Origin: Rahnella variigena
Lineage (GTDB): Bacteria; Pseudomonadota; Gammaproteobacteria; Enterobacterales; Enterobacteriaceae
Assembly: GCF_003610915.1 (NCBI RefSeq)
Contig: NZ_NSDJ01000001.1
Location: forward strand, 2,914,001 to 2,978,000
DNA: 64,000 bases
Reading direction: 5' to 3'
A model generated the notes under the pieces. It saw only the letters and a program-made list of their open reading frames with translations. It was not told where the DNA came from and ran no database searches. Below, in pieces: positions 47,942 to 57,897 of this stretch; the first letter of the stretch is position 1, and every line of letters begins with the position of its first letter. A program made the position numbers and the translations under genes.

Positions 47942-48754
47942 TTATCCCCCAAAAAGGCGTTTCAGGAAACTCTTCTTCTCTTCCTCAATGAAACGGAATG
48001 CACGTTCTTCCCCAAGCAGACGGCTGACGGTATCGTCATACGCTTTCCCTGCATCGGATTCCTGATCCAGAATGACCGGCTCGCCCTGGTTGGACGCACG
48101 CAGTACAGACTGATCTTCAGGGATAACCCCGATCAGTGGAATGCGCAGGATTTCCAGCACATCTTCCATGCTCAGCATGTCACCACGGCTGACACGGCCC
48201 GGGTTATAACGGGTAAGAAGCAGATGTTCTTTGATAGGCTCCAGTCCTTGTTCCGCACGACGGGATTTTGATGACAAAATACCCAGAATACGGTCGGAGT
48301 CGCGAACGGAAGAGACTTCCGGGTTCGTGGTGATCACGGCTTCGTCGGCGAAATACAATGCCATCAGCGCGCCGGTTTCGATACCCGCCGGGGAGTCACA
48401 CACAACGAAATCGAATTCCATCTCGGCTAAATCGTTCAGGATTTTCTCCACGCCTTCACGAGTCAGCGCATCTTTATCGCGCGTCTGGGAGGCCGGAAGA
48501 ATAAACAGGTTTTCAGTGCGTTTATCTTTAATAAGCGCCTGATTCAGCGTGGCATCACCCTGGATCACGTTAACGAAATCATAAACCACCCGGCGCTCAC
48601 AGCCCATAATCAAATCGAGATTACGCAGACCGATATCGAAATCGATAACAACGGTCTTTTTGCCTTTTTGAGCTAAACCGGTAGCAATGGCCGCGCTTGA
48701 AGTGGTCTTGCCAACGCCCCCTTTACCCGATGTAACAACTATGATGCGTGCCAT
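47942..48754 (-). CDS. minD: Septum site-determining ATPase MinD
   Basis: 270 residues, as in E. coli. Deviant Walker A SGKGGVGKTTSSAAIATGL, switch regions DFDIGLRNLDLIMG and CDSPAGIE, and the C-terminal amphipathic membrane helix FIEEEKKSFLKRLFGG. Recruits MinC to the membrane. Start at 48754 by AAGGAAT site and length. Confidence 0.97.
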   Translation of the reverse strand: MARIIVVTSGKGGVGKTTSSAAIATGLAQKGKKTVVIDFDIGLRNLDLIMGCERRVVYDFVNVIQGDATLNQALIKDKRTENLFILPASQTRDKDALTREGVEKILNDLAEMEFDFVVCDSPAGIETGALMALYFADEAVITTNPEVSSVRDSDRILGILSSKSRRAEQGLEPIKEHLLLTRYNPGRVSRGDMLSMEDVLEILRIPLIGVIPEDQSVLRASNQGEPVILDQESDAGKAYDDTVSRLLGEERAFRFIEEEKKSFLKRLFGG

Positions 48755-48778
48755 GAAAGGATTCCTTGTCAAAAGGGC

Positions 48779-49468
48779 TTAGTTTAAAGGTTGTATGGTT
48801 AACACATTATTTATCAGGCTGAGGCGTGCTGCCTGACCGAGATAATCGGCCGGGATTTGATCACTCAACCAGTATTGCCCTGCGATAGAGACTAGTTCAG
48901 CGCCTAATTGCGTGCAAAAAATCTGACAATTTGCATCGCCTGCGGCGCCTGCCAGTGCTCTGCCTCGCATCATGCCGTAGATGTGGATATTGCCATCGGC
49001 AATCAGTTCCGCACCTGCGCTGACACTGCTGGTCACGATGAGGTCGCTGTTACGGGCATAAATTTGTTGGCCGGATCTGACCGGGGTACTGACAATGCGT
49101 GTCTTGGCCGGGGCATTGTCGGGCACGACAGGAACCGGTGGTTCAGCAGCGATACGCTGGGCACGACCTTCACTGAGCAGCGGTAAACCGGTGCGGGAAA
49201 GTGCGCGTTTTTGCGCTTCGTCTTTACAACCACTGATGCCAACAACGCGAAAGCCTGCAGAAGCGACAGCCTGTTGAATGTCTTTCCAGTTTGCTGCACC
49301 TGTGAGTGAAGCAACGTTGATAACAACAGGGGCATTTTTCAAAAAGGCCGGAGCTTGCTCCACTTTTTCCTGTAATGCCTGATAAATAACCTCTGGTTGT
49401 GAACTATGTAAATGAACAACCGATAAGGTAAAACTGCTGCCTTTTAGTTCTATTGGCGATTGTGACAT
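48779..49468 (-). CDS. minC: Septum site-determining inhibitor MinC
   Basis: 229 residues. N-terminal FtsZ-inhibiting domain and C-terminal beta-helix ([31 protein letters not shown]...[19 protein letters not shown]) that binds MinD. First gene of minCDE, divergent from ycgL. Confidence 0.96.
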   Translation of the reverse strand: MSQSPIELKGSSFTLSVVHLHSSQPEVIYQALQEKVEQAPAFLKNAPVVINVASLTGAANWKDIQQAVASAGFRVVGISGCKDEAQKRALSRTGLPLLSEGRAQRIAAEPPVPVVPDNAPAKTRIVSTPVRSGQQIYARNSDLIVTSSVSAGAELIADGNIHIYGMMRGRALAGAAGDANCQIFCTQLGAELVSIAGQYWLSDQIPADYLGQAARLSLINNVLTIQPLN

Positions 49469-49604
49469 CTATCCTGACTCAGTCTCAGCAACTCTAAATC
49501 CCCGGAATACCACTCGGGGGGCGATATTCCGATGTACGATAAGCATGTTATAGTTACAGTTATATCTAGGCAAGCCACCGTTTCAATAAAATAGAGTTAA
49601 AAAA

Positions 49605-49877
49605 ATGCTTTGTGTGATCTATAGAAGTACTAAACGTGACCAGACTTATCTGTATGTCGAAAAAAAAGACGATTTTTCCCGTGTGCCTGAAGAATTACTC
49701 AAAGGTTTTGGCGTGCCTCAGTTCTCAATGATGCTAAATCTGGCCAACCGTGAAAAACTCGCCACTGCGGATATTGTCAAAGTACGTCAGTCTCTTGAAG
49801 AGCAGGGTTATTATCTGCAGGTTCCACCTCCGGTAGAAAGTTTATTGAATGTTCATCTGAACGACGCCAGTAAATAA
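49605..49877 (+). CDS. ycgL: YcgL-domain protein
   Basis: 90 residues with the YcgL fold sequence [33 protein letters not shown] and [13 protein letters not shown]. Function unknown in the family; the position beside minC is conserved in enterobacteria. Confidence 0.92.
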   Translation: MLCVIYRSTKRDQTYLYVEKKDDFSRVPEELLKGFGVPQFSMMLNLANREKLATADIVKVRQSLEEQGYYLQVPPPVESLLNVHLNDASK

Positions 49878-49999
49878 CGCATTCCAGACATTTGTTTCGG
49901 CAATCCTCGAACTTTCGGACGTCATGACTTGCATTCATCGTTGTAGTGCTCAAAGCTTAGAACGATGAATCACTTGCAGAAGTCAAAAGGAAGAAATTG

Positions 50000-51163
50000 A
50001 TGAAATTGTCGGCACTGGCCGTGTTAACACCGCTGATCATCCTCAGCGGTTGTGCAGCGCAAAAAGTCACCTCAGGGCAAACCACCACGCCATCCACTGC
50101 GGCAACACAGCCTGCTGCTGCCGCACCGGCAGCGCCTTCAGGCAAAACGTCTCTGGCAGAACAGGGACGGGACCCCGCTGAATTCCCGGCTTATGTGGAG
50201 CAACTCAAAGCGCAAGCGCTCTCTCAGGGGATCAGCCAGCAGACTATCGACAGCACCTTTGCGAATATTCATTTCGTCGACCGCGTGATTAATTCTGACC
50301 GCAATCAGTTAGAGAAGAAAATTACTCTCGACGATTATCTGACCCGCGTGCTGCCTGAATGGAAAATCAAACAGGGACAAGAGCAGTTGCAGAACAATTT
50401 GCCTGCGCTGACAAAAGCCAGCGACCGTTATGGCGTACAGCCGCAGTACATTGTGGCGCTGTGGGCGATGGAGAGCAGCTTCGGCAAGATTCAGGGGAAA
50501 GAAGATGTGTTCTCTGCGCTGGCGACGCTGGCCTTCGAAGGTCGTCGTGAAGCGTTCTTTACCAAAGAATTTATGTCGGCGCTGAAAATCGTTGATTCAG
50601 GTAAAGCCACCAGCGACATGATGAAAGGTTCCTGGGCCGGTGCGATGGGGCAGTCGCAGTTTATGCCAAGCTCTTATCTGACCTACGGCGCTGACGGTAA
50701 TGGCGACGGCAAAATCGATATCTGGAAAAATACCGACGATGTCTTTGCCTCAACGGCCAATTATTTATCTAAAGAAGGCTGGAAGGGCGACCAGGGTTGG
50801 GGTCAGGAAGTAAAACTGCCCGCTAACTTTGACGGTAATCTGGCAGGATTAAAGAATAACCAGATGCATCCGGCCCGATACTGGCAGCAACTTGGCGTGA
50901 CGCAAGCAGATGGCAGCCCGCTGACATCCACGGCCACCCGCGCATGGATTATCACTCCGGATGATACGCAAGGTCGGGCTTTCCTAGTTTACGATAATTT
51001 CCGTACGATCATGCACTGGAACCGTTCAACCTATTTCGCGCTGAGTATCGGCATGATGGCAGATGGCGTGGCGGGTGCGCAAACACCGGTAGTTTCCGGC
51101 GAGGCAGCACCGGCGTCTTCAGCACCTTTAGCGCCGGCACCTCGTAATCCGTTCAGCGGCTGA
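50000..51163 (+). CDS. Lytic murein transglycosylase, MltB-like lipoprotein (GH103)
   Basis: 387 residues. Lipoprotein signal with lipobox LSGC (Cys18), an Ala/Pro linker (about 25-50), then a GH103/SLT_2 catalytic domain. The catalytic Glu is E158 in ALWAMESSFGKIQG; GAMGQSQFMPSSYLTYG and YLSKEGWKGDQGWG follow. It cuts the glycan strand forming 1,6-anhydro ends. A Pro/Ala-rich tail ends the protein. Start at the ATG after AAGGAAG. Between ycgL and ycgM. Confidence 0.92.
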   Translation: MKLSALAVLTPLIILSGCAAQKVTSGQTTTPSTAATQPAAAAPAAPSGKTSLAEQGRDPAEFPAYVEQLKAQALSQGISQQTIDSTFANIHFVDRVINSDRNQLEKKITLDDYLTRVLPEWKIKQGQEQLQNNLPALTKASDRYGVQPQYIVALWAMESSFGKIQGKEDVFSALATLAFEGRREAFFTKEFMSALKIVDSGKATSDMMKGSWAGAMGQSQFMPSSYLTYGADGNGDGKIDIWKNTDDVFASTANYLSKEGWKGDQGWGQEVKLPANFDGNLAGLKNNQMHPARYWQQLGVTQADGSPLTSTATRAWIITPDDTQGRAFLVYDNFRTIMHWNRSTYFALSIGMMADGVAGAQTPVVSGEAAPASSAPLAPAPRNPFSG

Positions 51164-51189
51164 TATTCCTCATATCAAGGAGTGGCTGT

Positions 51190-51846
51190 ATGTACCAACA
51201 CAGAGACTGGCATGGCGCATTACTCGATTTTCCGGTGAACAAAGTGGTGTGTGTCGGCAATAACTACGCCGACCATATCAAAGAGATGGGCGGTCAGCGA
51301 TCGGCTGAGCCGGTCGTGTTCATCAAACCGGAAACGGCGCTTTGCGATATCCGTCAGCCTGTCGCTATCCCGAAGGATTTCGGCGCTGTACATCATGAAG
51401 TCGAACTGGCGGTACTGATCGGCACTCCGCTGAAACAGGCAACAGAAGATCGCGTTGCGAATGCCATCGCCGGTTACGGGCTGGCACTGGATCTCACGTT
51501 GCGGGATTTGCAGACCCGGTTTAAAGAGTCCGGACAACCCTGGGAAAAAGCCAAAGGGTTTGACGGATCCTGTCCCATCAGCGGGTTTATTCCGGTCAGC
51601 GAATTTGGCGATGCGCAGCAGGCTGAGTTGCTGCTGGAGATCAATGGGCAAACGCGTCAGTCAGGCAATACCCGTAACATGCTGACACCGCTTTTGCCGC
51701 TGATTGCCTATATGAGCCGTTTCTTCACTTTGCGGGCAGGTGACATAATTTTGACCGGTACACCTCATGGTGTCGGGCCGCTCCACGCTGGCGATGAAAT
51801 CTTAGCTACACTCAATGGTAAGCAAGTGACTACCCGCGTGATTTAG
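51190..51846 (+). CDS. ycgM: Fumarylacetoacetate hydrolase family protein YcgM
   Basis: 218 residues of the FAH fold with metal ligands in VHHEVELAVLIG and LALDLTLRDLQ, and TGTPHGVGPLHAGDEI near the end. Members are acylpyruvases, hydratases or oxaloacetate tautomerases/decarboxylases; the exact substrate is unassigned. Good AAGGAG site. Confidence 0.9.
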   Translation: MYQHRDWHGALLDFPVNKVVCVGNNYADHIKEMGGQRSAEPVVFIKPETALCDIRQPVAIPKDFGAVHHEVELAVLIGTPLKQATEDRVANAIAGYGLALDLTLRDLQTRFKESGQPWEKAKGFDGSCPISGFIPVSEFGDAQQAELLLEINGQTRQSGNTRNMLTPLLPLIAYMSRFFTLRAGDIILTGTPHGVGPLHAGDEILATLNGKQVTTRVI

Positions 51847-51953
51847 CGCAACGCAATGATGTCGCCGGAACAGCTTTCCGGCGGCTTTACTTGCATCTGA
51901 CGGCTAAAGCGTCTATATAAGCACCCTCATTTTATTTATACCGGATGCACATC

Positions 51954-52403
51954 ATGACTGAACCCGCTTTTTGGCAGCAAAAAACGCTGTCTGAAATGAC
52001 TGACGAAGAATGGGAAGCATTGTGCGACGGCTGCGGACAATGTTGCCTGCATAAGCTGATTGATGAAGATACGGACGAGATTTACTTCACCAACGTCGCC
52101 TGTAACCAGCTCAATATTAAATCCTGTCAGTGCCGCAACTACGAACGTCGTTTTACGCTTGAAGAAGACTGCATCAAACTGACGCGTGAAAACCTGACCA
52201 CTTTCGACTGGTTACCGCCTACCTGCGCATATCGTCTGATAGGCGAGGGCAAGCCTTTGCTCCCGTGGCATCCGCTGCTGAATAAAGCATCCAAATCTGC
52301 CATGCATACGGCGCAGATCTCCGTGCGTTACATCGCTGTGCGCGAAGACGACGTCGAAGACTGGCAGGATCACATTATGAATAAGCCAAGCTGGGCGAGA
52401 TAA
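51954..52403 (+). CDS. ycgN: UPF0260 family protein YcgN
   Basis: 149 residues with the Cys-rich metal-binding motif [12 protein letters not shown], plus [18 protein letters not shown]. Probably binds a metal or Fe-S cluster; function unknown. An ATG nine bases upstream is an alternative; neither start has a clear ribosome site, and the chosen one fits related proteins. Confidence 0.9.
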   Translation: MTEPAFWQQKTLSEMTDEEWEALCDGCGQCCLHKLIDEDTDEIYFTNVACNQLNIKSCQCRNYERRFTLEEDCIKLTRENLTTFDWLPPTCAYRLIGEGKPLLPWHPLLNKASKSAMHTAQISVRYIAVREDDVEDWQDHIMNKPSWAR

Positions 52404-52430
52404 GCTCGCTTCTCTTTCAGGATATGAAAT

Positions 52431-52462
52431 GAAAAAGCCCCGGCAAATGCCGGGGTTTTTTT
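52431..52462 (+). terminator. Rho-independent terminator after ycgN
   Basis: AAGCCCCGGC/GCCGGGGTTT stem with AAAT loop and T8. Confidence 0.92.
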
Positions 52463-52479
52463 TATTCCAGGATTTGATA

Positions 52480-52821
52480 TCAGATCTCTGAATCAGGCCG
52501 GACAGCACCCAGCGCATTCAGCGCTTCGGAATCCAGCTCCGGATCGGCCTTGTCGATAAATCGCGTCATTTCAATCAGTGCCTGAAACTGTTCAAACAAA
52601 ATTTTGGCGTCGGATTTAAGGACTTCGTCATCGGAGTCGAGCACAGAGTTAATGGCTTTATTAACGCTTTCGATGATTTCCTGCGGCCCGCCATTTTTCC
52701 CAACAGTGATGAAAATAGCCCCGAGAAGGAGTGACTGCGCCTCAACCTGAGCGGTAAGCTGTTTAGTGTCTGCTTCCATACGGGAGATTTTTGCGATCAT
52801 ACCTAAAATGATATTTTTCAT
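52480..52821 (-). CDS. IraP-like anti-adaptor protein
   Basis: 113 residues. The N-terminal MKNIILGMIAKISRMEADTK and KQLTAQVEAQSLLLGAI line up with IraP, the anti-adaptor that binds RssB and so protects RpoS from ClpXP degradation. IIESVNKAINSVLDSDDEVLKSDA is also of that kind. It is longer than the 86-residue E. coli IraP by an acidic C-terminal tail. It is followed by the ycgN terminator region. Family assignment is from recalled sequence and is moderate. Confidence 0.6.
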   Translation of the reverse strand: MKNIILGMIAKISRMEADTKQLTAQVEAQSLLLGAIFITVGKNGGPQEIIESVNKAINSVLDSDDEVLKSDAKILFEQFQALIEMTRFIDKADPELDSEALNALGAVRPDSEI

Positions 52822-52991
52822 TTATTACCCCTGCAGATCGATAGTGTAAGTTGCCATTTATTTCTACGCCAGGTTCTGAAAACTGCATAATCATATTTGG
52901 TAAAACTGGGCGGTTTGTAGCAACCGCCCGTTAAACTCAGACCGACGATAACGATGCGCGGATTGGGCATTTAGAGAAAATGCCCTGCGTA

Positions 52992-54101
52992 TCATGTCTC
53001 CGGGTGATTTTTACCTTCCTCAATGAAATCTTCGTCAATCTCATCGGTATTGTTACGATGGTCACGCCCGGAAAGGATGTTCCAGCAGGCGATAAACAAT
53101 GCCGCAATCAACGGACCAATCACAAAGCCATTAATGCCATAAACTTCCATGCCACCCAGCGTGGTGATAAGGATCAGGTAATCCGGCATTTTGGTATCTT
53201 TGCCAACCAGCAGCGGGCGTAAAACGTTATCCACGATACCGATAACCACCACGAAGAAGACCACGATAAAGATCCCCTGCCACAACATTCCTGAAGCGAA
53301 GAAATAGATGGCAGCCGGTACCCAAATAATGGCTGATCCAACCGCAGGGATGATTGACAGGAAGGCCATCAGCGCGCCCCAAAGAAGGCTGCCATCCACA
53401 CCCGCGATGTAAAATGCCAGCCCGCCCAGTGCACCCTGAACGATTGCCACCACCACCGTACCTTTAACTGTCGCACGGGATACCGCCGCAAACTTCATAA
53501 ACAAATGATGTTTAACGTGGCGGGAAAGCGGCAGGGCTTCCAGCGTCAGATTGACCAGATAAGCGCCATCTTTCAGCAGGAAGAACAGGATGTACAGCAT
53601 GATGCCGAAACCGACAACAAAGCCGAACGTGCTCTTACCAATGACAAAAACACTACCTGCCAGATACTGGCTGCCTTGCAGCGCGACATCAGAAAGCTTT
53701 TTCTGAATTTCAGTTGTGCTGTCCAGATTATGCTCTGCAAGAAAATGTCTGGCCCATCGTGGTAAATGGTGGATGGTATCGGTCAGCATTGCCGGCAACT
53801 GGGAATCATTCGCCTGAAGCTTGGTGTATACCGCATTGAATTCGATCGCCAGCGAAGAAGTAATAATTGCCAGCGGTGTGAATACAATCAAACAAATAAT
53901 CAAGACGGTTAATAAAGAAACGACACCGTTGCGATCACCGACAAATTGTTTAAGCCGGTTTTTCAGCGGATTGAAAATCACCGCAAGAATAATTGCCCAT
54001 AGTACGGAAGAATAATAAGGCCTCAATACATCAAAAAAAGCCAAAGTAACGATTAAAAGAATCGCGATGAAAAACCCTTTTGAAAACCCTTTTACAACCA
54101 T
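52992..54101 (-). CDS. AI-2E family permease, YdiK-like
   Basis: 369 residues with about eight membrane segments: YYSSVLWAIILAVIFNPLKNRL, the long periplasmic part, WGALMAFLSIIPAVGSAIIWVPAA and DNVLRPLLVGKDTKMPDYLILITTLGG, typical of AI-2E/PerM transporters. Substrates vary and are unknown for YdiK. The start at 54101 has AGGAAC; the frame continuing to 54182 has no site. Acidic C-terminal tail. Confidence 0.85.
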   Translation of the reverse strand: MVVKGFSKGFFIAILLIVTLAFFDVLRPYYSSVLWAIILAVIFNPLKNRLKQFVGDRNGVVSLLTVLIICLIVFTPLAIITSSLAIEFNAVYTKLQANDSQLPAMLTDTIHHLPRWARHFLAEHNLDSTTEIQKKLSDVALQGSQYLAGSVFVIGKSTFGFVVGFGIMLYILFFLLKDGAYLVNLTLEALPLSRHVKHHLFMKFAAVSRATVKGTVVVAIVQGALGGLAFYIAGVDGSLLWGALMAFLSIIPAVGSAIIWVPAAIYFFASGMLWQGIFIVVFFVVVIGIVDNVLRPLLVGKDTKMPDYLILITTLGGMEVYGINGFVIGPLIAALFIACWNILSGRDHRNNTDEIDEDFIEEGKNHPET

Positions 54102-54239
54102 ATCTGTTCCTCTGATGAACCTTTTTGCCCTCGTAGCATAGAACTCATTGAGGTTTTTACAAATCCAGGTCTTTTTTTGCACAGTGTAATGAGCGAACCT
54201 GCCAGCTGATTCTCGCCAGGACAGGCCGTCAGCGTAGCT

Positions 54240-54362
54240 TTATCTGAACAAGCCATAAAAAATAAAACCGACTACGACCCAGAAAAGGAGACAGGCTCCG
54301 ACGGAGATTATCCAGACCAGCCCGACAGGGAGATTTTTCATTGCAGATTCCAAATTAGTCAT
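54240..54362 (-). CDS. Small single-span membrane protein (40 residues), YmiA-like
   Basis: Reads MTNLESAMKNLPVGLVWIIS then VGACLLFWVVVGFIFYGLFR and a TAA stop. One membrane span with a positively charged end; LLFWVVVGFIF resembles the YmiA family of tiny enterobacterial membrane proteins. An internal ATG (54341) would give 33 residues and has GGAA upstream. It lies in the gap between the YdiK-like gene and dsbB. Confidence 0.55.
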   Translation of the reverse strand: MTNLESAMKNLPVGLVWIISVGACLLFWVVVGFIFYGLFR

Positions 54363-54420
54363 GTAAATCATTCTGATTAAAAAGTCTGCATTCCCTGCAT
54401 GATGATACTGAAGGTCATAG

Positions 54421-54443
54421 AAAAGGCGCCGGGAGGCGCCTTT
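54421..54443 (-). terminator. Terminator after dsbB
   Basis: AAAGGCGCC/GGCGCCTTT stem with GGGA loop and flanking T residues on the minus strand, 20 bases after dsbB. Confidence 0.85.
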
Positions 54444-54463
54444 ATGAATTCAGTTTACTGAAA

Positions 54464-54994
54464 TTAACGACCGAACAAGTCACGTCGTTTAGGTTTTACG
54501 AACTGTGCCAGCAGCACCAGAATCGCAATGACCATAAACACGCTGAAAATGACCACCAGCCACTGCGGCATACCGAGTGACAAGAATTCCCACTGTTTTT
54601 CCGCGCAATCACCGCTGGCAATAAACATCCACGGGAACCATTTGTCCAGTGGCAGCCAGGTCGGGAAGCGGGCAGCAAAATCACAGGTCGCGAACGGAGA
54701 AGGATGCAGCTGGATCATGGTGTGTTCCCATGACAAACGGATCCCTTCGTAAGCACTGTAAATCCAGATAAGTATACCGGCATAACGTAACCAGGTGGAA
54801 GGTGCAATCGCCCCGACCAGCCCGGCAGCCAAAATACCCATCAACGCACAGCGTTCATAAATACACATGACGCAAGGTTTAAGAAGCATCACGTGCTGAA
54901 AATACAACGCAACCAGCTCAAGAATCAGAGCTGTCAGAGCCATCAGAAGCCATGCACCGCGGCCTTGTGAACAGCGGTTAAGATATTGCAACAT
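54464..54994 (-). CDS. dsbB: Disulfide bond formation protein DsbB
   Basis: 176 residues, as in E. coli. Inner-membrane quinone reductase that reoxidises DsbA. The Cys pairs are in [11 protein letters not shown] (C41/C44) and FATCDF with SGDCAEKQW (C104/C130). Four membrane spans. Confidence 0.97.
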   Translation of the reverse strand: MLQYLNRCSQGRGAWLLMALTALILELVALYFQHVMLLKPCVMCIYERCALMGILAAGLVGAIAPSTWLRYAGILIWIYSAYEGIRLSWEHTMIQLHPSPFATCDFAARFPTWLPLDKWFPWMFIASGDCAEKQWEFLSLGMPQWLVVIFSVFMVIAILVLLAQFVKPKRRDLFGR

Positions 54995-55173
54995 AGAAAA
55001 TTTTCCCTGCAGTTAGCTACTGATACGCAGTGTAAACCAATTGCTCCCTGCTGCCAGCCTGTCAGAATAAATAATAGGTAAATAATTAATATAAACCGGA
55101 CAATTCGACTTTAATTTCGATAATTTTCTGGACTATGGAGCAGCCAGAGAATGACCTACACGAAGTCGGTGTC

Positions 55174-56751
55174 TCAGTGAGGCATGAGAACTTCACTGGC
55201 GGGTGGCAAGCTCAGCCATCCCATATCCGTAAACCACTGCGTCATATCCGGCAGCAGATATTGCACGCACAGCAAACCCACCAGCGTCATGACCACCGTG
55301 TAAGGTAGCGCCATCCACACCATTCTGCCGTATGAAAGACGGATAAGCGGGGCGAGGGCGGAAGTCAGCAGGAACAGGAACGCCGCCTGACCATTGGGCG
55401 TGGCAACCGACGGCAGGTTTGTGCCGGTATTAATCGCGACCGCCAGCAATTCAAATTGCTTCAGGTCAATCACGCCATTAACCAGTGCAGATTTTGCTTC
55501 ATTGATGTAAACAGTGCCGACAAAAACGTTATCAGACACTGAAGAAAGCAATCCGTTGAAAAGATAGAATAATGACAGCTGGTTTGATGGCGCTGACTGA
55601 AGCACAAAGTGAATGATTGGAGTGAACAGATGCTGTTCGACAATCACGGCAACGATAGCAAAAAAGACGGTCAGCAGGGCGGTGAAGGGCAGAGAATCCT
55701 GGAATGCTTTACCAATCGCATGTTCATCAGTGACGCCACAAAATGCGGTGGCAAAGATAATCACTGAAAGACCGATCAGTCCGACTTCTGCCAGATGGAA
55801 AGCCAGGGCAATAATCAGCCATACACCAATGACGACCTGTACCGCCAGCTTAATGCGGTCTTGCTTCGTAATGTTTTCACTGTTTTTCTGATCGTACTTT
55901 TTAAGAACTTCATAAACCGGATGCGGCAGTTTTGCGCCATAACCAAACAAACGGAAACGCTCCACCAGCGCGCAGACAATGAAACCGCAGATGAACACCG
56001 GGACGGTGACCGGAGACATGCGGATCAGAAAGTCGACAAACTGCCAGTCTGCACTTTTAGCGATGATCAGGTTCTGCGGCTCGCCCACCATGGTCATCAC
56101 GCCGCCGAGCGCGGTACCCACGCCGGCATGCATCATCAGGCTGCGTAAGAAGGACCGAAACTGCTCAAGAACGGCCTGATGTTGCTGATTGCCTGTAAAC
56201 GAGCTGTCGTCGGTTACATCCGTGTTTTCACTCTGATTAGAGGCGACGTTGTGGTAAATCGAATAGAAACCGACTGAAACGCTGATCACCACAGCAATAA
56301 CGGTCAGGGCATCGAGGAAGGCAGAAAGGAAAGCGGCAGCAAAACAAAAGGCCAGTGACAGCGCAATTTTATTTCTGAGATTCAGCAGCAGCTTGGTAAA
56401 TACGGTCAGCAGCAGTTGCTTCATAAAATAGATGCCCGCCACCATAAAAATCAGCAGCAGGAGCACTTCCAGATTGGCCGAAATCTCTTCACGGATACGC
56501 TCTGCGCTGGTCATGCCAATCATGACCGCTTCGATAGCCAGCAAACCGCCAGGCTGAAGTGGATAACATTTGAGCGCCATGCCCAGGGTAAAAATGAACT
56601 CGATGATCAGCAACCATCCGGCTAAAAACGGACTGACCAAAAAGAAAATCAACGGGTTAATAATCAGAAAGGCCAGAATGGTAATTTTGTACCAGTTAGG
56701 GGACTGCCCTAAAAAGTTTTTTATAAATGCGCGACTGTAGCTTGTTTCCAT
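55174..56751 (-). CDS. nhaB: Na+/H+ antiporter NhaB
   Basis: 525 residues, multi-spanning inner-membrane protein that expels sodium at neutral p[48 protein letters not shown] and [23 protein letters not shown] match NhaB. Divergent from fadR and next to dsbB, the conserved order. Confidence 0.96.
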   Translation of the reverse strand: METSYSRAFIKNFLGQSPNWYKITILAFLIINPLIFFLVSPFLAGWLLIIEFIFTLGMALKCYPLQPGGLLAIEAVMIGMTSAERIREEISANLEVLLLLIFMVAGIYFMKQLLLTVFTKLLLNLRNKIALSLAFCFAAAFLSAFLDALTVIAVVISVSVGFYSIYHNVASNQSENTDVTDDSSFTGNQQHQAVLEQFRSFLRSLMMHAGVGTALGGVMTMVGEPQNLIIAKSADWQFVDFLIRMSPVTVPVFICGFIVCALVERFRLFGYGAKLPHPVYEVLKKYDQKNSENITKQDRIKLAVQVVIGVWLIIALAFHLAEVGLIGLSVIIFATAFCGVTDEHAIGKAFQDSLPFTALLTVFFAIVAVIVEQHLFTPIIHFVLQSAPSNQLSLFYLFNGLLSSVSDNVFVGTVYINEAKSALVNGVIDLKQFELLAVAINTGTNLPSVATPNGQAAFLFLLTSALAPLIRLSYGRMVWMALPYTVVMTLVGLLCVQYLLPDMTQWFTDMGWLSLPPASEVLMPH

Positions 56752-56995
56752 ATTCCCCAGTTCTCCTTTATCTGTAATTTATAGTGGTATCAAAAGCATA
56801 GGTCAGTGTAATTGTCTGACAGAAATTTTTCACCGGAACGAACAATCCTATAAGCCATTAAGAAATGTGAAATTCTGCAAACCCCTGCACAGTTTCAACA
56901 TTTGTTCTGACTGACGGCTATAACAGGCGTTTTTCATCTGGTATGATGAGCTGAACTATATCCCTGATAAAAGCCCCACACGGAACGACAAACAC

Positions 56996-57718
56996 ATGGT
57001 TATTAAGGCACAAAGTCCTGCCGGTTTTGCCGAAGAGTATATCATCGAAAGTATCTGGAACAGCCGCTTCCCTCCGGGCTCAATTTTGCCTGCAGAGAGA
57101 GAACTTTCCGAACTCATTGGCGTGACCCGAACCACATTGCGTGAGGTGTTACAGCGGCTTGCCCGGGATGGCTGGTTGACAATTCAGCATGGAAAACCGA
57201 CCAAGGTGAACAATTTTTGGGAAACGTCGGGTCTGAATATTCTGGAAACTCTGGCGCGTCTCGATCACGACAGTGTTCCACAGCTCATTGATAATTTGCT
57301 GTCCGTGCGTACCAACATCGCAACAATCTTTATCCGTAAAGCGATGCGAACCAATCCTGAAGAAACCCAGCAGGTACTGGCTAAAGCGGCGGAAGTTGAA
57401 GATCATGCCGAAGCCTTTACGGCGCTCGATTACGGCATTTTCCGTGGTCTGGCATTTGCCTCCGGCAACCCGATTTACGGTCTGATTATCAACGGACTGC
57501 GAGGTCTTTATACCCGCGTCGGACGTTATTACTTCTCCAATCCTGAAGCGCGTAAACTGGCGATCACTTTCTATAAAAAGTTGTCTGATATCTGCCACGA
57601 GAAAAGCTACGAGCAGATTGTCGATTGCGTGCGTAATTATGGCCGTCAGAGTGGTGAAATCTGGCACAGCATGCAGAGCGCGATGCCGGGTGATCTGACC
57701 GAACAAAAACACCGTTAA
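56996..57718 (+). CDS. fadR: Fatty acid metabolism regulator FadR
   Basis: 240 residues of the GntR family. Winged helix [36 protein letters not shown], then an all-helical acyl-CoA-binding domain ([40 protein letters not shown]). Represses fad genes and activates fab genes until long-chain acyl-CoA binds. fadD, its classic target, is 12 kb to the left. Confidence 0.96.
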   Translation: MVIKAQSPAGFAEEYIIESIWNSRFPPGSILPAERELSELIGVTRTTLREVLQRLARDGWLTIQHGKPTKVNNFWETSGLNILETLARLDHDSVPQLIDNLLSVRTNIATIFIRKAMRTNPEETQQVLAKAAEVEDHAEAFTALDYGIFRGLAFASGNPIYGLIINGLRGLYTRVGRYYFSNPEARKLAITFYKKLSDICHEKSYEQIVDCVRNYGRQSGEIWHSMQSAMPGDLTEQKHR

Positions 57719-57720
57719 TT

Positions 57721-57840
57721 CCCTTCATCCTTCAAACTGTCTCATCGTTGACTGCCTTCATGAACCCCGGTCACATACTAATGTATGCTCCCGGGGACGC
57801 ACTCAGTTGCCGCCTTGATACAATTCGAATGATTTCGGGA
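57721..57840 (+). repeat. ERIC (IRU) element after fadR, diverged
   Basis: Same architecture as the copy at 42484: CATCCTTCAAACTGTC, then CATGAACCCCGGTCACATAC and ATGTATGCTCCCGGGGACGC, then AGTTGCCGCCTTGATACAAT. It follows the fadR stop directly, so it would form the 3' end of the fadR mRNA. Confidence 0.8.
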
Positions 57841-57855
57841 AGCAACAATAAATAC

Positions 57856-57877
57856 AGGGCGCTTAGCGCCCTTTTTT
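57856..57877 (+). terminator. Terminator after fadR
   Basis: GGGCGC/GCGCCC stem around TTA followed by T6. Confidence 0.85.
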
Positions 57878-57897
57878 AATGTCTGAATATGGGAGGT

